In this document: positions 16,789-25,834 of the stretch, piece by piece
Position numbering within the stretch: position 1 is the stretch's first letter
Layout: each line of letters begins with the position of its first letter
Origin: Zavarzinella formosa DSM 19928
GTDB lineage: Bacteria > Planctomycetota > Planctomycetia > Gemmatales > Gemmataceae
Direction: 5' to 3'
Length of the DNA stretch: 62,769 bases
Assembly (NCBI RefSeq): GCF_000255705.1
Contig: NZ_JH636443.1
Coordinates: forward strand, 433,863-496,631
Notes under the pieces: model-generated
What the model was told of the DNA's origin: nothing
What the model saw: the letters and a program-made list of their open reading frames with translations, nothing else
The model's database searches: none
Position numbers and translations under genes: made by a program

Positions 16789-17697
16789 CTATTTCTTCTG
16801 ACCCTTCGGGTCCAAGTTGGCTTTGATATCCTCGTCCGTGACGGACGATTCCACCCCCTTGGCGGGCACGTCGAGTTTAACCAGCCAGACCAGGGCGTTT
16901 AGAACAACCTTGCGGAAACCGTCATTTTTCCAGTTTAGATGATTATGGCCGCCGGTGAAGCCCGCGCCCCGGCCGCCGTCCTCCCGTTCGACGACCCACA
17001 TCATGTGTTCCGGCCGGCCCTTCGCCTCCTGAATGTGCGGGTACGGCCCGCGCGGGTACACATACGGCCCTTCGCGGACCTTGTCGGAGGGCTTGGCCGT
17101 CAGGATTGGCGTGACGCCCTTCATCTCCGGCCGGAAACGCATGTTGAAGTACCACTCGTCGTCAACGGCGAACGGTCCCACGCCGTTGGTGATCGGATGC
17201 TTCGGGAATTCGTTGAACTCCGGTTTCCACATCGGATTGACGGAAAAGCTGTTTTCGTAATAGCCGCCGATCCAGCGTTGGAATTCGGGGCCTCCCTTGT
17301 CCTTGAGAACCTCGACGCCGTAGTGGGCGCACATGAGGCCGACGCCCTTCTTCATCCATTGGTCGATCTTCACCAATCGGTCCTTCTGCACGGCCGGATG
17401 CCCTCCTCCGCCGTCGGCATAAATGAAAATGCCGTCGGCTCCCTCGAACACGGTTTCATCTTTTGGCCAGCCGTTTAGGTTGACGCTCAGTTCCAAACCG
17501 GGGAAGCCTTTCAGGCACTTGGCGAGCAGTAGTGTGCCGGCGTTGAACTCGTGGGCGCCGGGGCCGTGGCTTGGCGTCCCGGCGATCATTACTAGCTTCT
17601 TCGGCTTGTCCGCGGCAAATGCGGGGATGGCCATCGCGCCAACGGTTGTCGCCGTCGCGGCCAGAAACTTCCGGCGGGAAAGGGAGAGATCAGCCAC
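16789..17697 (-). CDS. ThuA-like domain protein with Tat signal
   Basis: A 302-residue exported protein. A twin-arginine signal (LSRRKFLAATATTVGAMA) leads into a ThuA-like, class I glutamine-amidotransferase-like fold: KKLVMIAGTPSHGPGAHEF, VFEGADGIFIYADGGG, GVGLMCAHYGVE and GRGAGFTGGHNHLNWKNDGFR. ThuA proteins are linked to trehalose/disaccharide metabolism, and planctomycetes have many exported copies. The start is a GTG at 17697 with CCGGAG about 9 bases upstream; the frame continues upstream but overlaps the divergent CobW gene. A second ThuA-like protein lies at 61474-62274. Confidence 0.87.
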   Translation of the reverse strand: MADLSLSRRKFLAATATTVGAMAIPAFAADKPKKLVMIAGTPSHGPGAHEFNAGTLLLAKCLKGFPGLELSVNLNGWPKDETVFEGADGIFIYADGGGGHPAVQKDRLVKIDQWMKKGVGLMCAHYGVEVLKDKGGPEFQRWIGGYYENSFSVNPMWKPEFNEFPKHPITNGVGPFAVDDEWYFNMRFRPEMKGVTPILTAKPSDKVREGPYVYPRGPYPHIQEAKGRPEHMMWVVEREDGGRGAGFTGGHNHLNWKNDGFRKVVLNALVWLVKLDVPAKGVESSVTDEDIKANLDPKGQKK

Positions 17698-17782
17698 GAA
17701 ATCGGCTCCGGGTGTGATTAATGTTTGTCCGGGGATTGTACGGTGAGGAGACGTATCGGAGAATAATTTTTGGAGGCCGAAT

Positions 17783-18784
17783 GTGAATGATTTTTCCAAG
17801 CCAGTGCCTGCGAACTTGATCACCGGGTTTCTCGGTGTGGGCAAGACGACCGCCATTCTGAATCTTCTCCGCACGCGCCCGGCCGGTTCGCGGTGGGCGG
17901 TGATTGTCAACGAATACGGCGAAGTCGGCATCGACGGGGCGATCCTCCGCGATGCCGCCGATGGCACGCTCGACATCCGCGAGGTCGAGGGGGGCTGCGT
18001 TTGCTGCACGTCGGCCGAGGAGTTTAACTTCACGCTGGCTCAGGTCTTGGAACACGTCCGGCCGGAACGCCTGCTGATCGAAACCACCGGCGTCGGCCAC
18101 CCGGCCCGCATCATCGAGGACTTGCGGCGGCCGAACATCGCCCGCTTCGTGGACCTGCGGGCCACTGTCTGCGTTGTCTCGCCAAGCGATTTCAACTGCC
18201 CACCGCTGGCCGAATCTCCGGTGTTCCGCGATCAAATGGAACTGGCCGATGTGCTGGTCCTGAACAAAGCCGACACAGCCGACGCCGACACCAAAACAAA
18301 ATTTATGAAATGGGGCCGGGAACTCTTCCCGCCGAAACTGCATGTGGCCGTGATCGAAAGGGGAACACTCGACCCCGCTTGGCTCGATCTCGGCGCCGAT
18401 CCGACCCGGCAGGCGATCTTCCCCGAGGCTCACGCCGATCACAATCATGCCTCGCCGAAGTTGTTGGCGTTTCCCACGCCCGGCCGCCCGGTCCGCAAGG
18501 AAAGCCCGAGCGCCTGCGGCTGGATCTTTTCCCCAGGCGATGTGTTTGACGAAGACCGCCTGATGGCCCTGTTCGCCGGAACACCGGGCATCAGCCGCTT
18601 GAAAGGTGTGTTTCACCTGAAGGAAGACTGGGTGATCGTGAACCGCACCGGCGCCGAGACGGTGACATGGGCCACCAGCCACCGACGGGACAGCCGGGTT
18701 GAAGTGTTCGCCAGGGACATCCCCGGCGGTTGGCTGGTGTTTGAACACCGATTGGTGGAATGCTTGCAAGACAGGCCGGGTTGA
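17783..18784 (+). CDS. CobW/COG0523-family G3E GTPase
   Basis: A 333-residue metallochaperone-type GTPase. The Walker A loop GVGKTT lies at about residues 18-23, and the metal-binding CxCC motif is in VEGGCVCCT (C73, C75, C76). LIETTGVGHP and VLNKADTAD (guanine specificity) follow, with a CobW C-terminal domain from about residue 230. COG0523 proteins deliver zinc, cobalt or another metal to client enzymes in the cytoplasm; the client is not evident here. The start is a GTG, supported by TGGAGG six bases upstream. It diverges from the ThuA-like gene. Confidence 0.92.
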   Translation: MNDFSKPVPANLITGFLGVGKTTAILNLLRTRPAGSRWAVIVNEYGEVGIDGAILRDAADGTLDIREVEGGCVCCTSAEEFNFTLAQVLEHVRPERLLIETTGVGHPARIIEDLRRPNIARFVDLRATVCVVSPSDFNCPPLAESPVFRDQMELADVLVLNKADTADADTKTKFMKWGRELFPPKLHVAVIERGTLDPAWLDLGADPTRQAIFPEAHADHNHASPKLLAFPTPGRPVRKESPSACGWIFSPGDVFDEDRLMALFAGTPGISRLKGVFHLKEDWVIVNRTGAETVTWATSHRRDSRVEVFARDIPGGWLVFEHRLVECLQDRPG

Positions 18785-18804
18785 TGCCTTTTCTCGTGGC
18801 TTCA

Positions 18805-19323
18805 CTATTGCGGAGGTTGCTGTTGGCTCCGCACGAGTTGAGACATCAAATCATGCACTTTCTCAATGCGGGCATTGGCTGACATCTCATTGTACCACTC
18901 CCAAATTGTGGTCTTGTTGTCTCCATAATGAATCGTTAGCTCGGTACGGCTCTCGTCGGGCAACGAGGTTCGCTCGGCTGTGCGTTGCTCCCAAACTCTC
19001 AATTCGCGGAGCAAGGCCAGGAGTTTCTCCAAGTCTTCCTTCGGCACCAAGAGCGTTTTGCCCGTTTGAACCTCGGCATGATTGATGACAATTTGCCGCT
19101 CAATCTGCCCGTCGCCGTGGATCGTCAGTGTCAATCCGCCGTGAAAGCCGTGCATGTCGTCGTAGGTGATGGAAAACTTGTCCCATTCACCGCGACCGGC
19201 CGCGAGTTCATCGAGAGCATGATGAATCTTGTCTGTCTCCGGAGGCTGGACAACCGAAGACGAGCAACCTGTCAGGAGAATCAGGCCAAGAATTGGAAAA
19301 AGCCGGGACACGTTCTTCTCCAT
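18805..19323 (-). CDS. Putative lipoprotein of unknown function
   Basis: A 172-residue protein with a lipobox signal (ILGLILLTGC, then SSS), so it is probably anchored to a membrane by its Cys. The mature part is mixed: GEWDKFSITYDDMHGFHGGL, a helical segment EDLEKLLALLRELRVWEQ, and TELTIHYGDNKTTIWEWYN. No family recognised. Start chosen at MEKNVSRLF, with GGAACGC just upstream; the frame extends to 19380 and would touch the TPR gene upstream. It lies 53 bases downstream of that TPR gene on the same strand and may be co-transcribed. Confidence 0.75.
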   Translation of the reverse strand: MEKNVSRLFPILGLILLTGCSSSVVQPPETDKIHHALDELAAGRGEWDKFSITYDDMHGFHGGLTLTIHGDGQIERQIVINHAEVQTGKTLLVPKEDLEKLLALLRELRVWEQRTAERTSLPDESRTELTIHYGDNKTTIWEWYNEMSANARIEKVHDLMSQLVRSQQQPPQ

Positions 19324-19376
19324 GCGTTCCGGACGCTGGCATTCCCGGCGGCGGCCAAAGAAATGAGAGGCGAAAC

Positions 19377-19796
19377 TCACCGGCTCTTGAATTCCCGCAG
19401 GATCGCCCGGAAACGGGGATCTTTGCGGACGGGGTCGAGGTCGCGGTCTTGTTGAATGAAGGTGAAGTCGCGGTAGCCGAGTTCGACGGCCCGGCGAAGG
19501 GCCTCAAGGGCTTCGTCCAGTCGGCGGGTGAGGGCGTAGCTGCAGGCCAGATTGTAATGAGCCAGCGAGTCGGTCGGCCGCAGGTGGGTAATGCGGGAGT
19601 CGAACTCCACGCCTTCGTCGTGCCGTTTTGCCTGGGCGAGATTCTTGGCGTGGACCTTCAGGGCCTCCACGTATTCCGGATGATGATCCAAGATGCCGGC
19701 GAAGAATTCGAGTTCAAAGTCTTGCTGAGTCTGGTTCGCCAGCCGACCCAGCGCCGTGCTGGTACTTGATTGTGGTCGTTTGCCTGATCCGGCCAT
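19377..19796 (-). CDS. TPR-repeat protein
   Basis: A 139-residue protein consisting mostly of about three TPR units: FFAGILDHHPEYVEALKVHA, THLRPTDSLAHYNLACSYAL and LDEALEALRRAVELGYRD. It ends with the DRDLDPVRKDPRFRAILREF segment often seen after TPRs. There is no signal peptide, so it is probably a cytoplasmic scaffold. GAGGGTG lies about 6 bases before the ATG. It precedes the lipoprotein gene on the same strand. Confidence 0.82.
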   Translation of the reverse strand: MAGSGKRPQSSTSTALGRLANQTQQDFELEFFAGILDHHPEYVEALKVHAKNLAQAKRHDEGVEFDSRITHLRPTDSLAHYNLACSYALTRRLDEALEALRRAVELGYRDFTFIQQDRDLDPVRKDPRFRAILREFKSR

Positions 19797-19910
19797 GTTG
19801 CACCCTCACCGATGCCCCGCGAGGAAGTCCTCTCCCGCGGATAACAACGATTATAATCTCAAACACACACCCGCGCGAAGAGGGCTTTTGACACTTCTTT
19901 GATTCGCTTG

Positions 19911-19993
19911 GTTTTCAGTTTTCAGCAAAGCACAATTATTGCTGGAAGATACCGTCAAGCGACGGTTTCAACTGAAAACTGAAAACTGAAAAC
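19911..19993. repeat. Short inverted array of the heptamer GAAAACT
   Basis: GTTTTCAGTTTTCAGC (19911-19926) faces CTGAAAACTGAAAACTGAAAAC (about 19972-19993). The two runs are complementary and flank a 45-base spacer that itself has a small GTCAAGCGAC-type hairpin. It sits directly after the stop of glgX, where it could act as a 3' hairpin. Confidence 0.7.
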
Positions 19994-22219
19994 TCATCCC
20001 TCATCCTTCAAATCCGAGGACACCATCACCACCAACGCGAATGCCCCGACCGTGTAGCGGCTACCTTCGGGGATGAGCAATCCTTCGCTTTCCGGCACGA
20101 TGTCTTGCGGGCTGGGCAAGGCGGTGTCGATCACGCGGCGCCATTTCTTACGCTGCGGCGACGGCGGGATGCGGAACGACATTGCCACGTCGCTGCCGTT
20201 GATCGCCACATAAATGTCGTTGTCCGACGTGTCCCCCAGAATATCAGCGCGGCCCGTGTAACGACCGTCGATGGTATAGGCGATCACCCGCGAATGCTCG
20301 GAGAAGTCGGCCCCGAACGGTTCCACGCCGTGCCAGTAGATATCCGCCAGCCCTTGCAACGACGGGGGAACGGGCGGATGGGCGGTTGGTTTCGCCGAGG
20401 GCATCGCCAGCAGCGCGCTATCCGAACTAGCGACGACCGGCATGGCGGGGGATCGGACAAACTCTCCCTGAAAGAATCCCTTGCGGCGCAGGGCCGGATG
20501 ACGTTTGCGGAACTGGATCATCTCCCGCGTGAAGCGCAGGAAGTCCTTGTTCTTTTCTTTGAGGGACCAATCCACCCAACTCAATTCATTGTCTTGGCAC
20601 CACGCGTTGTTGTTGCCCTTTTGCGTGCGCAGGAACTCATCCCCGGCCGTGATCATCGGCACGCCTTGCGACAACAGCAAGGTGGCCATCAAGTTTCTGG
20701 CCTGCCGCTGCCGGAGGAGCAGCACATGCGGGTCGTCGGTTTCCCCCTCGATGCCGCAGTTCCAAGAATCGTTCTCGTTCATCCCGTCGCGGTTGTCTTC
20801 GCCGTTTTCGATGTTGTGCTTGTGGTTGTAGCTCACCATGTCCCACAGCGTGAAACCATCATGGCAAGTGATGAAGTTCACGCTGTGCCGGGGGAACCGG
20901 CCGGACCAGGCATAAAGATCCGCGCTGCCGCTCAGGCGGGTGGCCAGGGGGCCGATGGTGTATGGCTCGCCCCGCCAAAATCGCCGCACATCGTCCCGGA
21001 AGCGGCCATTCCATTCGCTCCAGCGCGGGCCATAGGGAAAACCGCCAACCTGGTAGAGACCGGCCGCGTCCCACGGCTCGGCGATCAGTTTGGTGTCCCG
21101 GAGGACGCCGTCCTCGGTGATCATCTCCACGATGGGAGGCTCGGCCAGCACATTCCCCTTGGAATCCCGCCCCATGATCGAGGCGAGATCAAAGCGAAGA
21201 CCGTCGACGTGCATTTCGCCGACCCAGAACCGGAGGCAACTGAGGATGAGATCCCGCACGACCGGGTGGTTGCAATTCAGCGTGTTGCCGCACCCGGTGA
21301 AATTCTGATACCGGCCATCCGGTGTCAGCATGTAATACATCGAATTGTCCAGCCCGCGGAAGGACGATGTCCGGCCGCGGTCGTCCCCTTCGCCGGTGTG
21401 GTTGAACACCACGTCCAGCCAGACCTCCATGCCCGCGTCGTGAAAGGCCCGGACCATGTCCCGGAATTCGCCGATCTGCCCGTGGTTCGGCGCGCTGGCG
21501 GCATAACCAGCCTTCACGGCCGCGAACGACAGAGTGTTGTAACCCCAGAAATTCCGGTTCCGCTCGCCGGTCTTCGGGTTGATAAACGCACAGTCACACT
21601 CGTCGAATTCATGAATGGGAAGCAGTTCGACAGCCGTGACGCCGAGCCACTTCAGATAGGGAATTTTTTCAATCAACCCGGAGAACGTGCCAGGATGGGA
21701 GACGGCCGAATTCGGGTGGCACGTAAAGCCCCGGACATGAAGTTCGTAGACCAGCGATTCTTCATGCTGAACAAGCGGCGGGGCGTCATTTTTCCAGTCA
21801 TAGTGCGGCCCGTGATAATACAGGCTGCGACGGGAGGTTTTATGCCGGTCGAATTCGCAGGCCGCCCCCCAGACCGCCCCGCCGGAGAGCAACGGGGCGC
21901 AGGGATCAATCAGGGTTTGGGTGGAATCATAGCGATGGCCGTGCCCGATGGGGCCATCCACCTTCCAGCCATAGCGAAACCCCTCGGCGGGGAGGCCGCA
22001 CACCATCACGTGCCAGTGATCGCCGGTGCGGTTGACCTTCGGATGAAGGTCAATCCGGGCGATGATCGTGTCATCATTTTCGTCAATCGACTGGATGATG
22101 AGGGTGACCGATGTGCCGTGCCGACATAACAAGCAAAAATTCAAACCGCCTTGAATAGAACGGACGCCGAGGGGCAACGGCCGGCCCCGGCTGGTTTGAA
22201 GATTGGTCAACAATGGCAT
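19994..22219 (-). CDS. glgX: Glycogen debranching enzyme GlgX-type (isoamylase family, GH13)
   Basis: A 741-residue cytoplasmic enzyme that hydrolyses alpha-1,6 branches of glycogen. The N-terminal CBM48-like domain (residues about 10-130) precedes the GH13 barrel. Visible motifs are VWLDVVFNHT, GLRFDLAS with the nucleophile Asp344, LIAEPWD with the acid/base Glu381, and TCHDGFT with Asp454. FWGYNTLSF and the C-terminal ITAGDEFLRTQKGNNNAWCQDNE-type segment are typical of GlgX/TreX. Length is close to the family norm of 650-720. It lies 40 bases downstream of the TPR membrane-protein gene on the same strand, and a GAGAC sits just before its ATG. Confidence 0.95.
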   Translation of the reverse strand: MPLLTNLQTSRGRPLPLGVRSIQGGLNFCLLCRHGTSVTLIIQSIDENDDTIIARIDLHPKVNRTGDHWHVMVCGLPAEGFRYGWKVDGPIGHGHRYDSTQTLIDPCAPLLSGGAVWGAACEFDRHKTSRRSLYYHGPHYDWKNDAPPLVQHEESLVYELHVRGFTCHPNSAVSHPGTFSGLIEKIPYLKWLGVTAVELLPIHEFDECDCAFINPKTGERNRNFWGYNTLSFAAVKAGYAASAPNHGQIGEFRDMVRAFHDAGMEVWLDVVFNHTGEGDDRGRTSSFRGLDNSMYYMLTPDGRYQNFTGCGNTLNCNHPVVRDLILSCLRFWVGEMHVDGLRFDLASIMGRDSKGNVLAEPPIVEMITEDGVLRDTKLIAEPWDAAGLYQVGGFPYGPRWSEWNGRFRDDVRRFWRGEPYTIGPLATRLSGSADLYAWSGRFPRHSVNFITCHDGFTLWDMVSYNHKHNIENGEDNRDGMNENDSWNCGIEGETDDPHVLLLRQRQARNLMATLLLSQGVPMITAGDEFLRTQKGNNNAWCQDNELSWVDWSLKEKNKDFLRFTREMIQFRKRHPALRRKGFFQGEFVRSPAMPVVASSDSALLAMPSAKPTAHPPVPPSLQGLADIYWHGVEPFGADFSEHSRVIAYTIDGRYTGRADILGDTSDNDIYVAINGSDVAMSFRIPPSPQRKKWRRVIDTALPSPQDIVPESEGLLIPEGSRYTVGAFALVVMVSSDLKDEG

Positions 22220-22259
22220 GTGCGTCTCGGATGGGTCAAACGATCACGAATCTGGTTCG

Positions 22260-24731
22260 TCAGTTCAATTCGCTCGGGGTCGCCCCGCGTTCCTTCAACC
22301 GGCGAATCGCGTCTTCCGCATCCCAACGGATTGGATTGTCCTCGAACGAGGCTGCTTGGTGATAGTAAGCCAGCGCCTTGCCCAAGTCGTTGTTGGCCTC
22401 GTAGGCCCGGCCAAGGTCGTAGAGGGTTCTCGCGCCGCTCTTTTCGGAGCCGGAGAATTTCAGCAATACCTCGACGGCCAAATCAGGCCGGTTGTATTCG
22501 TCGAGATACAGGCCGCCGATTTGCCGCAGGGTCCATTCCCAAGCGTCCCGCTCCGCCTCGCCGGAGGGTTTCATCTCGTTCACGTCTTCGAGAAGACGCA
22601 TCGCGTCGTCCCGTTCGCCGCGACGCAGATGGCAGCGGGCCATTTGAACTTTGCCAACCAGATTGTTCGGTTCCATCACCGTCGCCAGCGTGGCGAGATG
22701 ATTGGCCCAATCAATCACATCCAAATCCTGACTGTTGCCGTCAAGAAGTTGCTTCGCCTTGCGAATGCAATACTTGGTGTCGAAGTAAGACCGCACATCC
22801 TCGGCTTTGATCTTCAATTCGGCCGGTTCGACCGAATAGTAATAACGGTCCTTGCGTTCGTTCAAATCCTTGTCGGCCCCGCGGGTCAGGGCGTCCTCGG
22901 TGGTTCGCAGGGCGAGCATCACCTGCTTGTTGTTCTCGTATAGTTGGGCCAGCGTCCGCAGGGTTTCCTTGCCGCTGTTTTCGGCTTGCGTGGAGAGCAA
23001 GACATTGCGGATGGCCTCGGGCCAGTCTTCCCGTTTGGTCGCCTCTTCGCCAAGTTTCTTCACGGTGTCGAAGTAAATCTTCTGTTGGTCGGCGGCCATG
23101 TTCGTTGGACCAAAAGCCTGGCCGACATCGCGGATTTTGCGGCGATAGTCGAGAGCGGTTTCCTTCTCGCCGTGTTGTTCGCTTACCTCGGCCAGTTTCA
23201 GGAACAAGCCCGGCGAGCGTTCCGGCTGGCCGTGGGCGGCAACCCGCAGGAAAAACATTCCCTGTTGCCAGTGATCAGGGGTGGCCGCCAAAGCCAGCCC
23301 GCGTTCCTCGGCGAATTCATAGCTGAAATCGATGAGCGGCGTCGAGGCGGCGTTCTTGTATTCCTCTTCCGTCAACGGATCGAACAACTCGGCCCGGAAG
23401 TCCAGCACCACATGGTCGGTCGGCGTCGTGCGAAGTTGCCGTTGGATCGCCCGCAGGGCTTCCATCCGGCGGCCGGGCAGGTTGATTTGCACATTCCCCA
23501 CACGGGTCTTCAACGTCGGGTGGGCGCGCAACGCCAGTTGCCACGCATCGAACAAAATCGCATCGCGGAAAATATCCCCGGCCGGCCACGCGGCCGGATC
23601 GAGCAGGTTGGACAACCGCTCGGCGGCGGCGTCCAAGTCCCTGGCGTGCGTGTCGGAGATCACGCGATAATAATCGGTGTTGGCCTTCATTTCCGGCCAT
23701 TGATCGGCAACGAACTTCAACAGGGCGTTTGCATCCCGCAGATGATCGGCCGTCGGCGTGGCCTCGGCCAACAGGTAGTTCGCCGCCTCGGTCACGCACA
23801 GGTTCGGGTTCAGCAATCGCTTGGTGGCGTTGTCGAGTTGGTCCACCTGAATGTTGCGATGCAGCCGGACCAATCCGGCCTTGGCCGTGTGATTGCGGGG
23901 GTCAAGTTGCAAGGCCCGGTTGAAGGCCGCCAGCGAGGAGCGAATCTGGCCGACTTCGTTGTGGCTGTAGCCGCGTAGCGTGTATTTAAACACTCGCAAC
24001 GGTTTCATCACCCGGATGGTGTAAACGCAATAGAGGCCCACCGGAAGAATCAACGGCAGCGAGGGCATGTTCTTCGGGAACTTGACCAAGAACAACCCCA
24101 AGCCGAGCGTGGCGCACAGGGCCGCGATCTCGACTTCCGATTCCTCGGCCACTCCGGCAAACACCAGCATGTAGAAGAACGGAATCCCCATCAACAAGTG
24201 CATGCCAAGGATCACCCGACGGGAGGGATCGGCCAAAAAGTCGGCCTGATCGATCCAATAATAAATGCCCGCCCCCACGCTGGCGCAAACGAGCATCGCC
24301 AGTGCGAGCCGGTAATATCCGGCGGTCGCTTGTCGCAACTCGCCGAGGCCATACCCCAAGACGGCCCCGCCCAGCACGCAGAAACCCAAGACGGTTGTTT
24401 CTTCGGGCTTGGGCGTCCCTTCGGGAATGCTTTCGTACAGGATGCGGAGATAATCAACGGTTCCGGCCCCCAAGCCGAGGATGATGCCGCCATAGATCAG
24501 CAGCGGGTTTTCCAAGAGCAAGAACAGGAAGTAACCGACGGGATTGCGGAAGAGGCCGGGAAGAGTGCGATATTGCCCCAGCGCCCCGATCAACAAACCA
24601 AGGCCAAGGCCGCCACCGAGGAAGAGGGCGAGGCGGCCGGTTTCGGGCCAGTCGAGATTTTGCAGGGAGACAAACAGGAGCAGGCCGAGAAAAACGCCCT
24701 TCAGAATGTATTCGGACTTGGCCCATTTCAT
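22260..24731 (-). CDS. Multi-pass membrane protein with TPR C-terminal half
   Basis: An 823-residue protein. Residues 1-240 contain about six or seven hydrophobic helices (VFLGLLLFVSLQNLDW, LALFLGGGLGLGLLIGALG and others). From about 255 onward it is a helical TPR-like solenoid (SLAAFNRALQLDPRNHTAKAGLVRLHRN, LYDLGRAYEANNDLGKALAYYHQAA). Such proteins usually organise complexes at the membrane; no enzymatic motif is seen. It is the first gene of a probable two-gene unit with glgX (40-base gap), which hints at a role near carbohydrate storage, but that is inference. Confidence 0.82.
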   Translation of the reverse strand: MKWAKSEYILKGVFLGLLLFVSLQNLDWPETGRLALFLGGGLGLGLLIGALGQYRTLPGLFRNPVGYFLFLLLENPLLIYGGIILGLGAGTVDYLRILYESIPEGTPKPEETTVLGFCVLGGAVLGYGLGELRQATAGYYRLALAMLVCASVGAGIYYWIDQADFLADPSRRVILGMHLLMGIPFFYMLVFAGVAEESEVEIAALCATLGLGLFLVKFPKNMPSLPLILPVGLYCVYTIRVMKPLRVFKYTLRGYSHNEVGQIRSSLAAFNRALQLDPRNHTAKAGLVRLHRNIQVDQLDNATKRLLNPNLCVTEAANYLLAEATPTADHLRDANALLKFVADQWPEMKANTDYYRVISDTHARDLDAAAERLSNLLDPAAWPAGDIFRDAILFDAWQLALRAHPTLKTRVGNVQINLPGRRMEALRAIQRQLRTTPTDHVVLDFRAELFDPLTEEEYKNAASTPLIDFSYEFAEERGLALAATPDHWQQGMFFLRVAAHGQPERSPGLFLKLAEVSEQHGEKETALDYRRKIRDVGQAFGPTNMAADQQKIYFDTVKKLGEEATKREDWPEAIRNVLLSTQAENSGKETLRTLAQLYENNKQVMLALRTTEDALTRGADKDLNERKDRYYYSVEPAELKIKAEDVRSYFDTKYCIRKAKQLLDGNSQDLDVIDWANHLATLATVMEPNNLVGKVQMARCHLRRGERDDAMRLLEDVNEMKPSGEAERDAWEWTLRQIGGLYLDEYNRPDLAVEVLLKFSGSEKSGARTLYDLGRAYEANNDLGKALAYYHQAASFEDNPIRWDAEDAIRRLKERGATPSELN

Positions 24732-24906
24732 GGTGGCGAAACTCGAAGAGAGGCCGGGCGATCACGGCGCTGGCATGGTGAACACTCTGAAATTGAGGAT
24801 AGCAGATCGCCGGGAAAATGACGAACGCGAAACGCCCGGTGGTCGGGGGAAGCGGGCCGGAGTAACATCGGTGGAAACATTCTCTCTCGTTTCCGAGGTT
24901 CCTCCC

Positions 24907-25221
24907 ATGCTCCTGTGCCACGATGTTTACTTCACCCTGAAAGACAGCGCCCCCGAGAAGGCCGACGAACTAGTGGCAGCCTGCAAGAAGTATCTGACAG
25001 TCCAGCCCGGCATCGTGTTTTTCTGCTGCGGCAAGCTGGTCGCCGATTTGAAACGGGATGTCAACGACACCGCCTGGGATGTGAGCCTGCACATCGTTTT
25101 CGAGAGCCGGGAAGCCCATGATGCCTATCAGGAAGACCCGACCCACAACAAGTTCATTGACGAGTGCAAAGTGAACTGGGCCAAGGTTCGGGTGTTTGAC
25201 GCGATGGTGGAAAAGGTTTGA
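24907..25221 (+). CDS. Dabb-family (stress-responsive alpha-beta barrel) protein
   Basis: A 104-residue single-domain protein with the Dabb dimeric ferredoxin-like fold: an initial HDVYFTLKDSAPEKADELVAA, a central PGIVFFCCGKLV, then WDVSLHIVFESREAHDAYQ, and a terminal strand VRVFDAMVEKV. Dabb proteins form barrel dimers; functions range from polyketide cyclisation to unknown stress roles. The ATG at 24907 matches the family start; the frame extends back without support. It lies 91 bases before hpt on the same strand. Confidence 0.88.
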   Translation: MLLCHDVYFTLKDSAPEKADELVAACKKYLTVQPGIVFFCCGKLVADLKRDVNDTAWDVSLHIVFESREAHDAYQEDPTHNKFIDECKVNWAKVRVFDAMVEKV

Positions 25222-25312
25222 ACGGATTTGTTTCAGTCTCGCATCAACGGGGACAGGTTCGTAAATTCTACCAAACCTCTCTCATTCATCGGGCGTTTTC
25301 GGAGCGGTCGGC

Positions 25313-25834
25313 ATGCGCGTTCTTATCACGCCGGAGCAGATTCAACAACGGATCGACGAGGTCGCCCGCGACATCGCCAAATCGTATCAGGGACAATCGA
25401 TCACCATCGTCGGCGTGCTGACGGGCTGCATCGTGTTCCTGGCGGACTTGATTCGTCGGCTGGATCTGCCGTTGAAGATTGCCCTCGTGCAAGCCTCCAG
25501 CTATCGGGGGAAGGCGACCACCGCCGGAACCCTGCACATTCAGGACGATCTGCTCCCCGAACTCAAGGGTCGGCACATTCTCCTGATCGATGACATTCTC
25601 GACACCGGCACGACGATGAAACACATGGTCGGGCATTTGCAAACCCTCGGGGTGGCCTCGGTTCGCACGGCCGTGCTGTTGCACAAACGAGAACGCCAGC
25701 AAGTGGCCATCGAGCCGGATTTTGTGGGCTTCAACATCCCCAACGAGTTTGTCGTCGGCTACGGACTGGACTACGACGACGAATACCGCAACCTGCCCTA
25801 CATCGGCATCCTGGACGCCCCCGACGCCTCATGA
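25313..25834 (+). CDS. hpt: Hypoxanthine phosphoribosyltransferase
   Basis: A 173-residue purine-salvage enzyme that converts hypoxanthine (and usually guanine) plus PRPP to IMP/GMP in the cytoplasm. It has the flexible-loop segment ASSYRGKATT and the PRPP-binding loop LLIDDILDTGTT (about 90-101). KRERQQVAIEPDFVGFNIPNEFVVGYGLDYDDEYRNLPYIG at the C-terminus is typical of HPRT. GGAG lies 7 bases before the ATG. Its stop overlaps the start of the next gene by ATGA, so the two are translationally coupled. Confidence 0.96.
   Translation: MRVLITPEQIQQRIDEVARDIAKSYQGQSITIVGVLTGCIVFLADLIRRLDLPLKIALVQASSYRGKATTAGTLHIQDDLLPELKGRHILLIDDILDTGTTMKHMVGHLQTLGVASVRTAVLLHKRERQQVAIEPDFVGFNIPNEFVVGYGLDYDDEYRNLPYIGILDAPDAS

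Noticed and set aside
20105-22129. 674-residue forward frame opposite glgX
   Set aside because: The minus-strand GlgX has all GH13 motifs; the forward frame has none.
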